Source: an uncultured Ruminococcus sp. (lineage in GTDB: Bacteria; Bacillota; Clostridia; Oscillospirales; Ruminococcaceae). Taken from it: a stretch of DNA of 64,000 bases. Positions within the stretch are counted from its first letter, which is position 1; each line of letters begins with the position of its first letter. Both the position numbers and the translations under genes were made by a program. The stretch is from assembly GCA_902780695.1 (NCBI GenBank), contig CACZGM010000006.1, positions 29,524-93,523 on the forward strand, given 5' to 3'. The notes below the pieces were generated by a model that was not told where the DNA came from, ran no database searches, and saw only the letters and a list, made by a program, of their open reading frames with translations. Positions 16,412 to 24,396 of this stretch are shown piece by piece.

Positions 16412-17302
16412 ATGAGAAAGTTTATCCTGTCATGTGAATCGACTGTCGATCTCCCCTATTCCTATCTTGAAAAGAGAGAGCTCCCCGTACTGTTTTATAC
16501 ATACACCGTTGACGGCAAGGAATATACGGACGACCTCGGGAAAGACCCCGAATCGCTGCCTAATTTCTACCGTATGCTGGAAGCGGGTGCGCTGCCCTCT
16601 ACATCACAGATCAATCGTTTCCGGTATGAGGAATTTTTTGACGAGCTGCTGCAAAAGGGCGATGTGATACACGTCACACTCAGTTCCGGCATTACCGGCT
16701 CTTTCGCAAACGCGGTCGCAGCCGCAGAGGAGCTGAAAGTGAAATACCCCTACCGCAGGATAACGGTGATCGACTCGCTCGGTGCCTGTTCCGGCTACGG
16801 TATGCTGATAGATATTGCAGCGGATATGAGGGACGAAGGCAGGAGCTTTGATGAAGTCGAAAAGTGGATCCTCGACAGCAGACTTCACCTGCACTATCAG
16901 TTCTACTCCACCACTATGGATTATTTCAAGCGCAGCGGACGCGTTTCCGGTCCTGCCGCCGCAATTGCGACGATACTGAAAATATTCCCGCTTATGCGCT
17001 TCAACGACGAAGGCAGGATAATCGCGTATGAAAAGGTACGCGGTATAAAGAACGTTATCCGCAAGACCGCGGAAGCAATGGAGACTCACGCAGACGGCGG
17101 AAAGGACTACTCCGGACGGTGCTGGATAGCGCACTCGAACTGCATGGACGCGGCGGAGGAACTGCGGGATATGGTCGCGAAGGCTTTCCGCAATCTGAAA
17201 CGCAGTGATATCAAAATATTCGACATAGGCACGATCATAACCTCGCATACGGGTCCCGGCACACTCGCGCTGTTCTTCTTCGGTGACGAGAGAACAAGGT
17301 GA
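16412..17302 (+). CDS. DegV family fatty-acid-binding protein
   Basis: This 296-residue protein has the DegV two-domain layout. The N-terminal strand reads ILSCESTVDLPYSYL, followed by YTVDGKEYTDDLG, the TSQINRFRYEEFF loop and the fatty-acid carboxylate-binding segment VTLSSGITGSFANA. The C-terminal domain has YFKRSGRVSG and ends with SHTGPGTLALFFFG. DegV/FakB-type proteins bind a fatty acid and, with the kinase FakA, present it for phosphorylation; no fakA is nearby. The gene has its own promoter and terminator, and a GAGGACA ribosome site supports the start. Confidence 0.93.
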   Translation: MRKFILSCESTVDLPYSYLEKRELPVLFYTYTVDGKEYTDDLGKDPESLPNFYRMLEAGALPSTSQINRFRYEEFFDELLQKGDVIHVTLSSGITGSFANAVAAAEELKVKYPYRRITVIDSLGACSGYGMLIDIAADMRDEGRSFDEVEKWILDSRLHLHYQFYSTTMDYFKRSGRVSGPAAAIATILKIFPLMRFNDEGRIIAYEKVRGIKNVIRKTAEAMETHADGGKDYSGRCWIAHSNCMDAAEELRDMVAKAFRNLKRSDIKIFDIGTIITSHTGPGTLALFFFGDERTR

Positions 17303-17338
17303 CCGTGATACGGAAAACCGGATTAATATAACAAAAGA

Positions 17339-17370
17339 AAGACCGTTGAATGATTTCAACGGTCTTGTTT
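17339..17370. terminator. Bidirectional terminator between convergent genes
   Basis: AAGACCGTTGAA pairs with TTCAACGGTCTT around TGAT and is followed by GTTTATTT. The A-run on the left serves the minus-strand gene ending at 17391. Confidence 0.85.
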
Positions 17371-17390
17371 ATTTATGGCTGGAATATACG

Positions 17391-18485
17391 TCAGATGTCT
17401 TTTGCAAGAGTGCCGGTCAGATTGTCGCGGAGTCTGTCAAGATCGGCACGGTCAATCCCGATATCCAGAGCATAGCGCTCGGCACATGTGCAAAGACCGG
17501 CGGCCGCTGGATCAACGCTCTCGTTGCCGATAATGCTGTACAGCATGGGGTACATAATGCCGTTCACAATCGCGTTATATTTGCCGGGAGTGCTGTCCCT
17601 GCGTATCCCATAGTAATTGTCATACGTTATCATGAAATCCTCTTCGATCTCGGTGTAAGCCGCACCGCAGAGCGCTTCGAGAAGAATAAGGATAAATCCG
17701 GTGCGGTCTTTTCCCTCGGTGCAGTGTACCAGATACGGTCCCTCATGTCCGGCTATCGACCGGAGCACAAGCGCCGTCCTGTTCCGGAAGTCCTCCGTAC
17801 CGTATGCCATTGTCATCTGAGCTGGCAGGACACAGCTGTTTTTGTACAGCTCCGAAAATTTCGGGGAGGCAAATCCCGGCTCCGACATATACTGCCTTAT
17901 CTTTTCGTCATTGTCGGCAAGGTTCAGTATATATCTTATTCCGGCTCTCGCCATGAGAAGATCGGTATAGGGAGCGCGGTTGTGCTTGTTGTCGCAGGGG
18001 GATGCCGATCTGTACAGTATGTCCTTTTTTATATTCCCCGCACGGACGCTGCGGAAATTCGCGAACACAACATCACTTGCGTAATCGCCGCGTTCGTCCG
18101 TATATTGTATATCACGCGATGTCTGCACCGCAAGATGCTTTCCCTTCTCCGCGAGTATCACCGAAGCCGTGTCCCCCGCGCCGATACCGGCGATCTCCCA
18201 CAGATCGCCGCCGAAGTTCACCGCGGCCTTTATGAACGGGTATCCCGGATACGCCACGAGCAAAACCTCACCCGCGGGATTGTAATATCCGCTGTAATAC
18301 GGGAGCCCTTTTACCGTAAATCCGTTTGAGAACTCAATATCCACGCTGTCACCGAAGGTTATACCAAGAAGACGGAGCTTTTCCGCAGAGTATCTTATAT
18401 ATACGCCGCCGAACTCGTCGTCATGCATAACGGAGACATTTTCAAGTGCCGCTCTGTTTTCTGCCGCTGCCATTTGCGTTCTCAC
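17391..18485 (-). CDS. Tyrosine-protein phosphatase-like protein with N-terminal accessory domain
   Basis: The C-terminal half is a tyrosine/dual-specificity phosphatase of the IphP/PTP3 type. The catalytic loop HCTEGKDRTG has the CX5R signature (C255, R261), and the entry segment ILYRSASPCDNKHNR near 157-170 is typical of this group. The first about 120 residues (LLGITFGDSVDIEFSNG, GYPFIKAAVNFGG) form a beta-rich domain. It resembles the C-terminal domain of SAM hydroxide adenosyltransferases, but this link is tentative. No signal peptide is seen, so a cytoplasmic phosphatase acting on phosphotyrosine or phosphoinositide-like substrates is likely. The start is uncertain: GTG at 18485 or ATG at 18473. 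Confidence 0.8.
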   Translation of the reverse strand: MRTQMAAAENRAALENVSVMHDDEFGGVYIRYSAEKLRLLGITFGDSVDIEFSNGFTVKGLPYYSGYYNPAGEVLLVAYPGYPFIKAAVNFGGDLWEIAGIGAGDTASVILAEKGKHLAVQTSRDIQYTDERGDYASDVVFANFRSVRAGNIKKDILYRSASPCDNKHNRAPYTDLLMARAGIRYILNLADNDEKIRQYMSEPGFASPKFSELYKNSCVLPAQMTMAYGTEDFRNRTALVLRSIAGHEGPYLVHCTEGKDRTGFILILLEALCGAAYTEIEEDFMITYDNYYGIRRDSTPGKYNAIVNGIMYPMLYSIIGNESVDPAAAGLCTCAERYALDIGIDRADLDRLRDNLTGTLAKDI

Positions 18486-18652
18486 GTCCTTCCGGTATAA
18501 TATCGTGTTACCGTATTATACCATAAGCCCGCGCGATATGTCAATATCGCGGTTTTCCGAAAAAGCGGCAGGGGCTGTACTGCCTGCCGTCTGTACACGG
18601 AAATATATCATAAACACGTATTTCGGAATTGCGTTCAGCGGTGTCTTTGCCC

Positions 18653-18681
18653 TTGACAACCATACACTTTTGATATATAAT
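18653..18681 (+). promoter_or_regulatory. Promoter of the FecR-domain protein gene
   Basis: A consensus TTGACA (18653-18658) and a consensus TATAAT (18676-18681) are spaced by 17 bases. This is the best-matching promoter in the window and gives a leader of about 260 bases. Confidence 0.85.
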
Positions 18682-18947
18682 AGTATAATGAGTATTGAAG
18701 TGATCCGGAGAAAACGGCAATATGACCGAGATATTACACACCTTTACCGGTGAATATACGGTCAGGCACAGCAGCTGTACCTTCTTGCCGTAACCAGGAT
18801 AAGACAAATACCGCTCGTTATCACCGCGTCCGGCGGCGGTAACGGGCTTTGTACTGATAATGCTTCCGCGGCAGGTATGAAAGAGCGCGGACGGAATGCA
18901 TCAGTCCGATTTTTTCACATTATTTTATATATGGGGGAAGAGCAATA
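18682..18947 (+). other. Long structured 5' leader of the FecR-domain gene
   Basis: No convincing gene lies here. Positions 18813-18827 pair with 18833-18847 in 14 of 15 positions (two G-U pairs) around a 5-base loop. This strong hairpin is followed by TTTGT, about 100 bases before the start codon. It could be a leaky terminator/attenuator or a stability element. A 22-codon frame beginning at ATG 18689 has no ribosome site. I did not match the leader to a known riboswitch. Confidence 0.45.
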
Positions 18948-20498
18948 ATGGATATCAAAGGTTTTCTGAGCTCAGCCAACGGAAAGGTCACAGTGGCTGC
19001 TGTCGCTGTGCTTATACTTGTCGGTATTGCGGCGGCGATAATGATGATGAACAGCGGCGGCAGCACATACCGCGGCATTACAGCAAAGGAAGTCAGCGGT
19101 TCCGTAAGCATCACTGGCGATATCAACAGCGGACAGGCTTATTCTGGTGAGAAGCTGTACAGCGGAGATGCTGTCAATGTCCCGGAACAGTCCTCCATTA
19201 CCGTTCTGATAGACAATAACAAGTACATTTACGCAGAAGCGGAAACACATTTTGTTATCAGCGCAGACCAGACGGAAGATCATAGCCGTATAAGGATAGC
19301 TCTCGACAAGGGCTCGGAGCTTAACGACCTGAGAACGACACTTGGCGCGGGCGATTCTTTCGATGTTGACACGCCAAACTCGACCCTGTCCGCGAAAGGC
19401 ACAAAATTCAACGCGTCTGTCTATACAGACGGCGATATCGTATATACACTCCTTGAGGTCAGCGAGGGAAACGTTGATGTAAAGCTGCGGACTACCGGCG
19501 GAACATATACGGGTACCGAACAGACATTCGGCGCGGGAGAAAGCGTTATTATCAGAGGCGGCAGTGATTTCTCGGAATTCACACACGACGAGAACGGAGA
19601 GACTGTAAGACATCTCGATCTTTCTGCGCTCCCGACGAACGGAACAGCGAGACTTACCGCGCTGATAAGCAGGAGCAGCGACGGAACCGTGAAAACTGAA
19701 CCGGAACCGGAAAAAGCAGAGACTTCCGAACCCCAGATAACTCCCACAGAGATCACCTACGACACGACCGAAGCGCCGGAGCCGGAGATAATACCCGAAA
19801 CAACAACGGAAGAAGCTCCCGAACCCGCTGCACCGGTAACGGAAAGCACACCCGCAGTAACTGCGAACGTGACCGCGGCAGCTGTCGAAACCACTGCACC
19901 TCATACACATACATTCGGGGAGTGGACGGTAACGACACCTGCCGGCTGTGAGACAGAAGGCACCGAGACAAGGATATGCACGGTATGCGGAGCTACAGAG
20001 ACTCAGTCTGTACCCGCCATAGGACACACGTTCGGAAACTGGACAGCACAGTTCGGCGCGAACTGTGAAGAAGGCGTGACCGCAACAAGAAAATGTTCTG
20101 TATGCGGCAGCACCGAAGAAAAGATAATACCTCCGACAAGCCACAGGTTCGGTGAATGGACTGTAACAAGAGAAGCAAACTGTCTTATCGGCGGCACCGA
20201 AACAAGGACCTGTACGGTATGCATGACTTCCGAATCAAGAACCACACCTGCTGCCGGTCATACATTCGGAGAATGGAAGCTGAGCAGGATCGCTACCTGT
20301 GAAAACGGCGGAACCGAGAGAAGAAAATGCACAATATGCGGCAGCACCGAGGAAAGAGAAACACCCGCTCTGGGTCACCAATACGGAGAATGGAAGGTAA
20401 CGTCCGATCCCGGCTATGATGTTCCCGGCACAGAAACAAGGATCTGCCTGAGATGCGGTCACATCGATGAAAGGAATATTAACCCGCTCGGGTCATAA
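18948..20498 (+). CDS. Membrane-anchored FecR-domain protein with five Cys-rich C-terminal repeats
   Basis: This 516-residue protein has an N-terminal membrane anchor (about 13-35) and a FecR domain. In the FecR domain, EVSGSVSITGDINSGQ, SGDAVNVPEQSSITVLID and the later block TLSAKGTKFNASVY are diagnostic. A Pro/Glu/Thr-rich stalk (about 245-318) follows. From about residue 320 there are five copies of a roughly 40-residue unit with the pattern HxFGEWxVT, GTExRxCxxCG, GH, each carrying one CxxC pair. Such repeats occur in surface proteins of Firmicutes. A role in binding or sensing at the cell surface is inferred. It has its own promoter, and an AraC gene follows 55 bases later. Confidence 0.85.
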   Translation: MDIKGFLSSANGKVTVAAVAVLILVGIAAAIMMMNSGGSTYRGITAKEVSGSVSITGDINSGQAYSGEKLYSGDAVNVPEQSSITVLIDNNKYIYAEAETHFVISADQTEDHSRIRIALDKGSELNDLRTTLGAGDSFDVDTPNSTLSAKGTKFNASVYTDGDIVYTLLEVSEGNVDVKLRTTGGTYTGTEQTFGAGESVIIRGGSDFSEFTHDENGETVRHLDLSALPTNGTARLTALISRSSDGTVKTEPEPEKAETSEPQITPTEITYDTTEAPEPEIIPETTTEEAPEPAAPVTESTPAVTANVTAAAVETTAPHTHTFGEWTVTTPAGCETEGTETRICTVCGATETQSVPAIGHTFGNWTAQFGANCEEGVTATRKCSVCGSTEEKIIPPTSHRFGEWTVTREANCLIGGTETRTCTVCMTSESRTTPAAGHTFGEWKLSRIATCENGGTERRKCTICGSTEERETPALGHQYGEWKVTSDPGYDVPGTETRICLRCGHIDERNINPLGS

Positions 20499-20553
20499 CA
20501 GATCCCTTTCTCTCCCGAACAGCAGCATATTAAGATTTTTGGCGGAGAACGCT

Positions 20554-21444
20554 ATGAGCAACCTTTTTGAAAAGACCGCAAGCCTCAACACCCCGATAGA
20601 ATGCTTCGTGTTCGGCGCGGCGAACGAGGAATTCCCGGTCAAGCCGCACTGGCACTATTTTGCGGAATTCGTATATATGCTTGACGGAACAGCCTCCATG
20701 ACTGCCGACGGCGACACGTTCACGGCGGAAGCCGGCGATCTCGTCATATTCCCGCCGTCCTGCGTACACTCCATTTCCGCAGCAGACAGCAGAACTCCGG
20801 TATATTCGGTGCTGAAGTTCGACATCGGCAAATTTCCGAGCATATCTTCATACTCGCCGTCACCGTCGGGACTGTTCCGCTATGCCCGCGAAAGCGGTAT
20901 GCCGATACTGTTTGACAGAGAGTCGGCAAAGGAAATGGAATGTGAAAGCATCTTCGCTGACTGCATAAACGAGATGAAAAACTTCCGGTACGGATATGAT
21001 GTAATGCTGCGCTCGCAGATATACCGTCTGATATACAGGATAATACGTCACTGGGAAAGCTCCGGACTGAATATATGGGAATGTCCCGCAAGTGACGGCA
21101 CCGACCGAAGTATTGACAACATAACCGAGTACATCGACAGCAGGCTCGGAGAGAACATACGGGTCGCGGATATCGCCGCCGAATGTCATCTGAGCTATTC
21201 TGCCTTTGCCGCTAAATTCCGCGGGCGATACGGCATGAGCTGCAAGGAATACATCGAGCGTATGAGGATATACAAAGCCGAGGAATATCTGATCTTCACT
21301 GACCTTGATATAGATTTTATCGGACAGGAGACCGGATTCTCCGATTGCAGCCATTTTATCAAGAGCTTTAAAAAATACCGCGGTGCAACACCCGGAAAAT
21401 TCCGTGCTTCACGGCGGCAGCAGCCGTATTCCGGAGCGGTCTGA
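20554..21444 (+). CDS. AraC family transcriptional regulator
   Basis: The protein has an N-terminal cupin sensor domain (KPHWHYFAEFVYMLDG, AGDLVIFPPSCVHSI) and a C-terminal double HTH of the AraC family (RVADIAAECHLSYSAFAAKF and the second helix pair ending GFSDCSHFIKSFKKYRGATP). I chose the ATG at 20554 because GGCGGAGAACGCT provides a ribosome site. A longer frame from 20467 would overlap the previous gene and lacks one. It gives 296 residues, normal for the family. It probably controls the two dehydrogenase-like genes that follow. A terminator separates it from them, and they have their own promoter. Confidence 0.92.
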   Translation: MSNLFEKTASLNTPIECFVFGAANEEFPVKPHWHYFAEFVYMLDGTASMTADGDTFTAEAGDLVIFPPSCVHSISAADSRTPVYSVLKFDIGKFPSISSYSPSPSGLFRYARESGMPILFDRESAKEMECESIFADCINEMKNFRYGYDVMLRSQIYRLIYRIIRHWESSGLNIWECPASDGTDRSIDNITEYIDSRLGENIRVADIAAECHLSYSAFAAKFRGRYGMSCKEYIERMRIYKAEEYLIFTDLDIDFIGQETGFSDCSHFIKSFKKYRGATPGKFRASRRQQPYSGAV

Positions 21445-21493
21445 TACCGGTCACCGTGCCGGAATCGCTCCGCAAATGACAATAATATAAGCA

Positions 21494-21545
21494 AATACCG
21501 CGCAGTGCAGATCGGCAGCTGTGCGGTATTCGTATTATTGCACGA
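21494..21545 (+). terminator. Terminator of the AraC gene
   Basis: AATACCGC (21494-21501) pairs with GCGGTATT (21533-21540). The stem extends inward through CAG and CTG and is followed by a moderately U-rich CGTATTATT. Confidence 0.55.
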
Positions 21546-21598
21546 TATGAAAAATATTCTCAATAATCGTAAATATCTATTTTATTTGGAAATCCCCG

Positions 21599-21627
21599 TT
21601 GATTTATACGGCAGGCTGTGATAGAAT
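21599..21627 (+). promoter_or_regulatory. Promoter of the epimerase-SDR operon
   Basis: TTGATT (21599-21604) and TAGAAT (21622-21627) are 17 bases apart, about 42 bases before the ribosome site of the next gene. The AT-rich stretch 21540-21590 upstream would suit binding of the preceding AraC regulator, but no repeat pair stands out. Confidence 0.6.
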
Positions 21628-21669
21628 TAATAAAGCGATAGGCCCATTATGCCCGTCAAGGAGGATACT

Positions 21670-22686
21670 ATGAAAATTCTTTTTATCGGAGGCACCGGAA
21701 CAATAAGCATGGCGATAACACGCCTGCTCGCAGAGCGCGGCGACGAGCTGTATCTGCTCAACCGCGGGAACCACAATGGCGGACTGCCGGAGAACGTTAA
21801 GATCATAAGCTGCGATATCAATGACGAAAAGGCGGCTGCGGAAAAGCTCGCGGGAATGGAATTCGACTGTGTCGGCGAGTTCATCGGCTTTGTACCCGCA
21901 CAGCTCGAACGTGACTTCCGCCTTTTCGCCGGAAAGACAAAGCAGTTCATTTACATAAGCTCCGCGTCGGCGTACAGAAAACCGATGCAGGGCTATACCA
22001 TAACCGAGGAAACGCCCCTCGAAAATCCGTACTGGGAATATTCACGCAACAAGAAAGCCTGTGAGGAATATCTGTTTGAACGGTACAGAAAAGACGGCTT
22101 CCCGGTGACCGTTGTTCGTCCGAGCCACACCTACGACGAGCGCAGCGTACCTCTCGGCGTTCACGGCGCAAACGGCAGCTGGCAGGTCGTGAAGCGCATA
22201 ATGAGCGGAAAACCTGTCATCATACACGGTGACGGTACATCGCTCTGGACGATAACCCACAACAGCGATTTCGCCAAAGCCTACATCGGACTTATCGGGA
22301 ATCCCGCCGCGATAGGCGAGGCTTTTCACATCACAACGGACGAGAGCGTCAGCTGGAACGAGATATACGGTTATATCGCCGATGCCCTCGGCGCCGCGCT
22401 GAAGCCTTTCTATGTATCGTCGGAAACGCTGGCGGCGCTCGGTAAAAAATACGACTATACCGGCAGCCTTATCGGTGACAAGGCTTGCTCGGTGGTATTC
22501 GACAACTCGAAGGTAAAGAAGCTCGTCCCGGATTTCAGAGCGGAAGTCACGGCGCGTGAGGGAATACGCCGCACGGTGGAGTATGTGACCGCTCACCCGG
22601 AATGTCAGCAGGACGACTGCGAATTTGACAAATGGTGCGACGATGTTATCGCCGCGGTAAATAACCTCAGGAATACACAGATCTGA
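21670..22686 (+). CDS. NAD-dependent epimerase/dehydratase family protein
   Basis: This 338-residue extended SDR protein begins MKILFIGGTGTIS, the GxxGxxG nucleotide-binding motif in its GGTGTIS form. A Rossmann fold follows with YISSASAYRKP and a later YSRNKKACEEYLF, where Y and K are the usual catalytic pair. The segment VVRPSHTYDERSVPLG is typical of the subfamily. An AAGGAGG site places the start at 21670, not at the in-frame ATG 21649. The substrate is not determined; a nucleotide sugar or free sugar is likely. It forms an operon with the SDR gene 28 bases downstream. Confidence 0.88.
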   Translation: MKILFIGGTGTISMAITRLLAERGDELYLLNRGNHNGGLPENVKIISCDINDEKAAAEKLAGMEFDCVGEFIGFVPAQLERDFRLFAGKTKQFIYISSASAYRKPMQGYTITEETPLENPYWEYSRNKKACEEYLFERYRKDGFPVTVVRPSHTYDERSVPLGVHGANGSWQVVKRIMSGKPVIIHGDGTSLWTITHNSDFAKAYIGLIGNPAAIGEAFHITTDESVSWNEIYGYIADALGAALKPFYVSSETLAALGKKYDYTGSLIGDKACSVVFDNSKVKKLVPDFRAEVTAREGIRRTVEYVTAHPECQQDDCEFDKWCDDVIAAVNNLRNTQI

Positions 22687-22714
22687 AAACGGAACATATT
22701 ACAGGAGAAACAAA

Positions 22715-23476
22715 ATGATTGATGTAAAAGGAAAATGGGCGCTGATAACCGGCGCCGCAAGAGGAATAGGATACGGCGCGGCAAAATTTATGGCGGAGCG
22801 CGGCTGCAATCTGATACTGCACGGAAGAACAGCGGAGCACTGCGCAAAGGTGCTTGAGGAAGTAAAAGCCCTCGGTGTCGAAGCATACGCCGTGGGAGCG
22901 GAATTCTCCGACCTCGCGCAGGTGGAGAAAATGCTCGCGGATATCGACGCTCTCGGCAGGCAGGTAGATATCGTGCTGAACAACGCGGGCGTACAGGTCG
23001 CATACCGCACGGATTATCTTACCACACCCGCTTCGGACTACGAAAAGAGCTTTCTGATAAACACGATAGCGCCGATGATGATAGTATATCACTTCCTGCC
23101 GGAGATGCAGAAACGCGGCTTCGGGCGTATCGTGAACACAACGAGCGGCATACGGCTCGAACCTGAACAGGCAGGCTATTCCGCAAGCAAGGCTGCACTC
23201 GACAAGGTGACATTCGATCTGGCATCGAAATACGACGGCACCGATGTTATCATCAGTCTCACCGATCCCGGCTGGTGCCGTACCGACCTCGGCGGTCAGC
23301 ACGCGCCCAACGCTCCCGAAAGCTCGCTGCCCGGTGTTGTTGTCGGCGCTTTCGTGGACGATAAGATATCTGGCAGGAACTTTGCAGCCGGTTACTTCCA
23401 CGGCATGACACTCGAACAGGCTGTTGAATACGCCGAAAAGAATATTCCGAAATACACGGGTTCGATAGGAAATTAA
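22715..23476 (+). CDS. SDR family NAD(P)-dependent oxidoreductase
   Basis: This 253-residue classical short-chain dehydrogenase has the cofactor motif TGAARGIG (about 12-19), NNAGV near residue 90, the catalytic Ser in TTSGIRL and the YSASK motif (Tyr and Lys). The last residues, including AAGYFHGMTLEQAVEYAEKN, differ from common sugar dehydrogenases. It follows the epimerase gene with a normal AGGAG site and is followed by a strong terminator. A role in the same sugar pathway is inferred from position only. Confidence 0.9.
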   Translation: MIDVKGKWALITGAARGIGYGAAKFMAERGCNLILHGRTAEHCAKVLEEVKALGVEAYAVGAEFSDLAQVEKMLADIDALGRQVDIVLNNAGVQVAYRTDYLTTPASDYEKSFLINTIAPMMIVYHFLPEMQKRGFGRIVNTTSGIRLEPEQAGYSASKAALDKVTFDLASKYDGTDVIISLTDPGWCRTDLGGQHAPNAPESSLPGVVVGAFVDDKISGRNFAAGYFHGMTLEQAVEYAEKNIPKYTGSIGN

Positions 23477-23482
23477 AGATAT

Positions 23483-23524
23483 ACCGCCCCGCATTGTGCG
23501 AAAAGCATAATGCGGGGCGGTTTA
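23483..23524 (+). terminator. Terminator of the epimerase-SDR operon
   Basis: ACCGCCCCGCATTGTGC and GCATAATGCGGGGCGGT form a long GC-rich stem around GAAAA and are followed by TTTAAAATT. Confidence 0.85.
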
Positions 23525-23564
23525 AAATTCAGACAGGTCGTTTTATTTTGTTTTGTAACAGCTC

Positions 23565-24344
23565 TCACCTTCCTGCCGCTTCGGCAGGAAGCCTTTCTTT
23601 TATATAGCCAAGAACGAAATCAAAGTCCGCGGCTCCCGCATAGACCTGATTGTGATAAAGACCCGCATTGAGATATATCGTTTTCCGGTTCTTTTTCGCT
23701 TTGATCTTTGTCACACGGTCAAACTCGGTGCGCATACTGGTGCGAATGAGAAGTCCCGCGCTCACCGCCTGGGACACGATGCCGATGCTTGCGGCGATCA
23801 CAGAGATCCGTTTCATCAGTTCGCCCAATTCAAGCGATTTGTCGAACTGTGTGTGAGTGATACCGTTTTCATCCATTTCAAACATAACGCAGTATTTCCA
23901 GCCGGACATTGCCGCATATATGACATAACCTATGAATGACAGCAGCAGAATGAACGGCAGAGCTATCAAGAAAGTGGTAATGACCGAAACAAAGAGCTCG
24001 GCATCAAAATCACCTGTGAACAGGCCGGTAAACAGATCTATCATCAGAACTAAGGCAGCGGCTATTCCGACCGAGAGCACCATGACCTTGAAAATCGTTA
24101 TCAGTATCGTAGGATTGCGCATCAGCTTATACTCATAAGCCCAGCGGTAAACGCCGTCCGGACAGAGATATATGTTCTCTGTCACGCGCTGCCCCTGTAT
24201 CGGCGGAGCCTGCGCGGGCTGCCGGGCGGTATGGGCAGACGGCACTGCCGCCGCACCCATATCCGCTTTACCTGTCTTTGCTCCGCATTCGGGGCAGAAC
24301 CGTGCGTTATCGTCTGTCTGCTTTCCGCAGTTAGTACAGAACAT
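23565..24344 (-). CDS. Zinc-ribbon membrane protein, YcxB-like C-terminus
   Basis: The 259-residue protein starts with a double-CxxC zinc ribbon (MFCTNCGKQ, RFCPECGAKTG). An Ala/Pro-rich linker, a conserved-looking segment around YLCPDGVYRWAYEYKLMRNP and two membrane helices (about 90-115 and 125-155) follow. The end of the protein (MDENGITHTQFDKSLELGEL, then KNRKTIYLNAGLYHNQVY) resembles the cytoplasmic YcxB-like domain found after paired helices in many Firmicutes membrane proteins. It is the last gene of a four-gene minus-strand operon, 52 bases after the metallopeptidase-like gene, with a strong AGGAGG site. Confidence 0.75.
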   Translation of the reverse strand: MFCTNCGKQTDDNARFCPECGAKTGKADMGAAAVPSAHTARQPAQAPPIQGQRVTENIYLCPDGVYRWAYEYKLMRNPTILITIFKVMVLSVGIAAALVLMIDLFTGLFTGDFDAELFVSVITTFLIALPFILLLSFIGYVIYAAMSGWKYCVMFEMDENGITHTQFDKSLELGELMKRISVIAASIGIVSQAVSAGLLIRTSMRTEFDRVTKIKAKKNRKTIYLNAGLYHNQVYAGAADFDFVLGYIKERLPAEAAGR

Positions 24345-24396
24345 AGGCTTGACCTCCTGTATTGTTATCCGGATACACTACCGGTGATGCTGTCTG

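Noticed and set aside
17283-18329. A 348-residue plus-strand frame opposite the phosphatase gene
   Set aside because: It overlaps the degV terminator and the CX5R phosphatase gene and has no recognisable motif.
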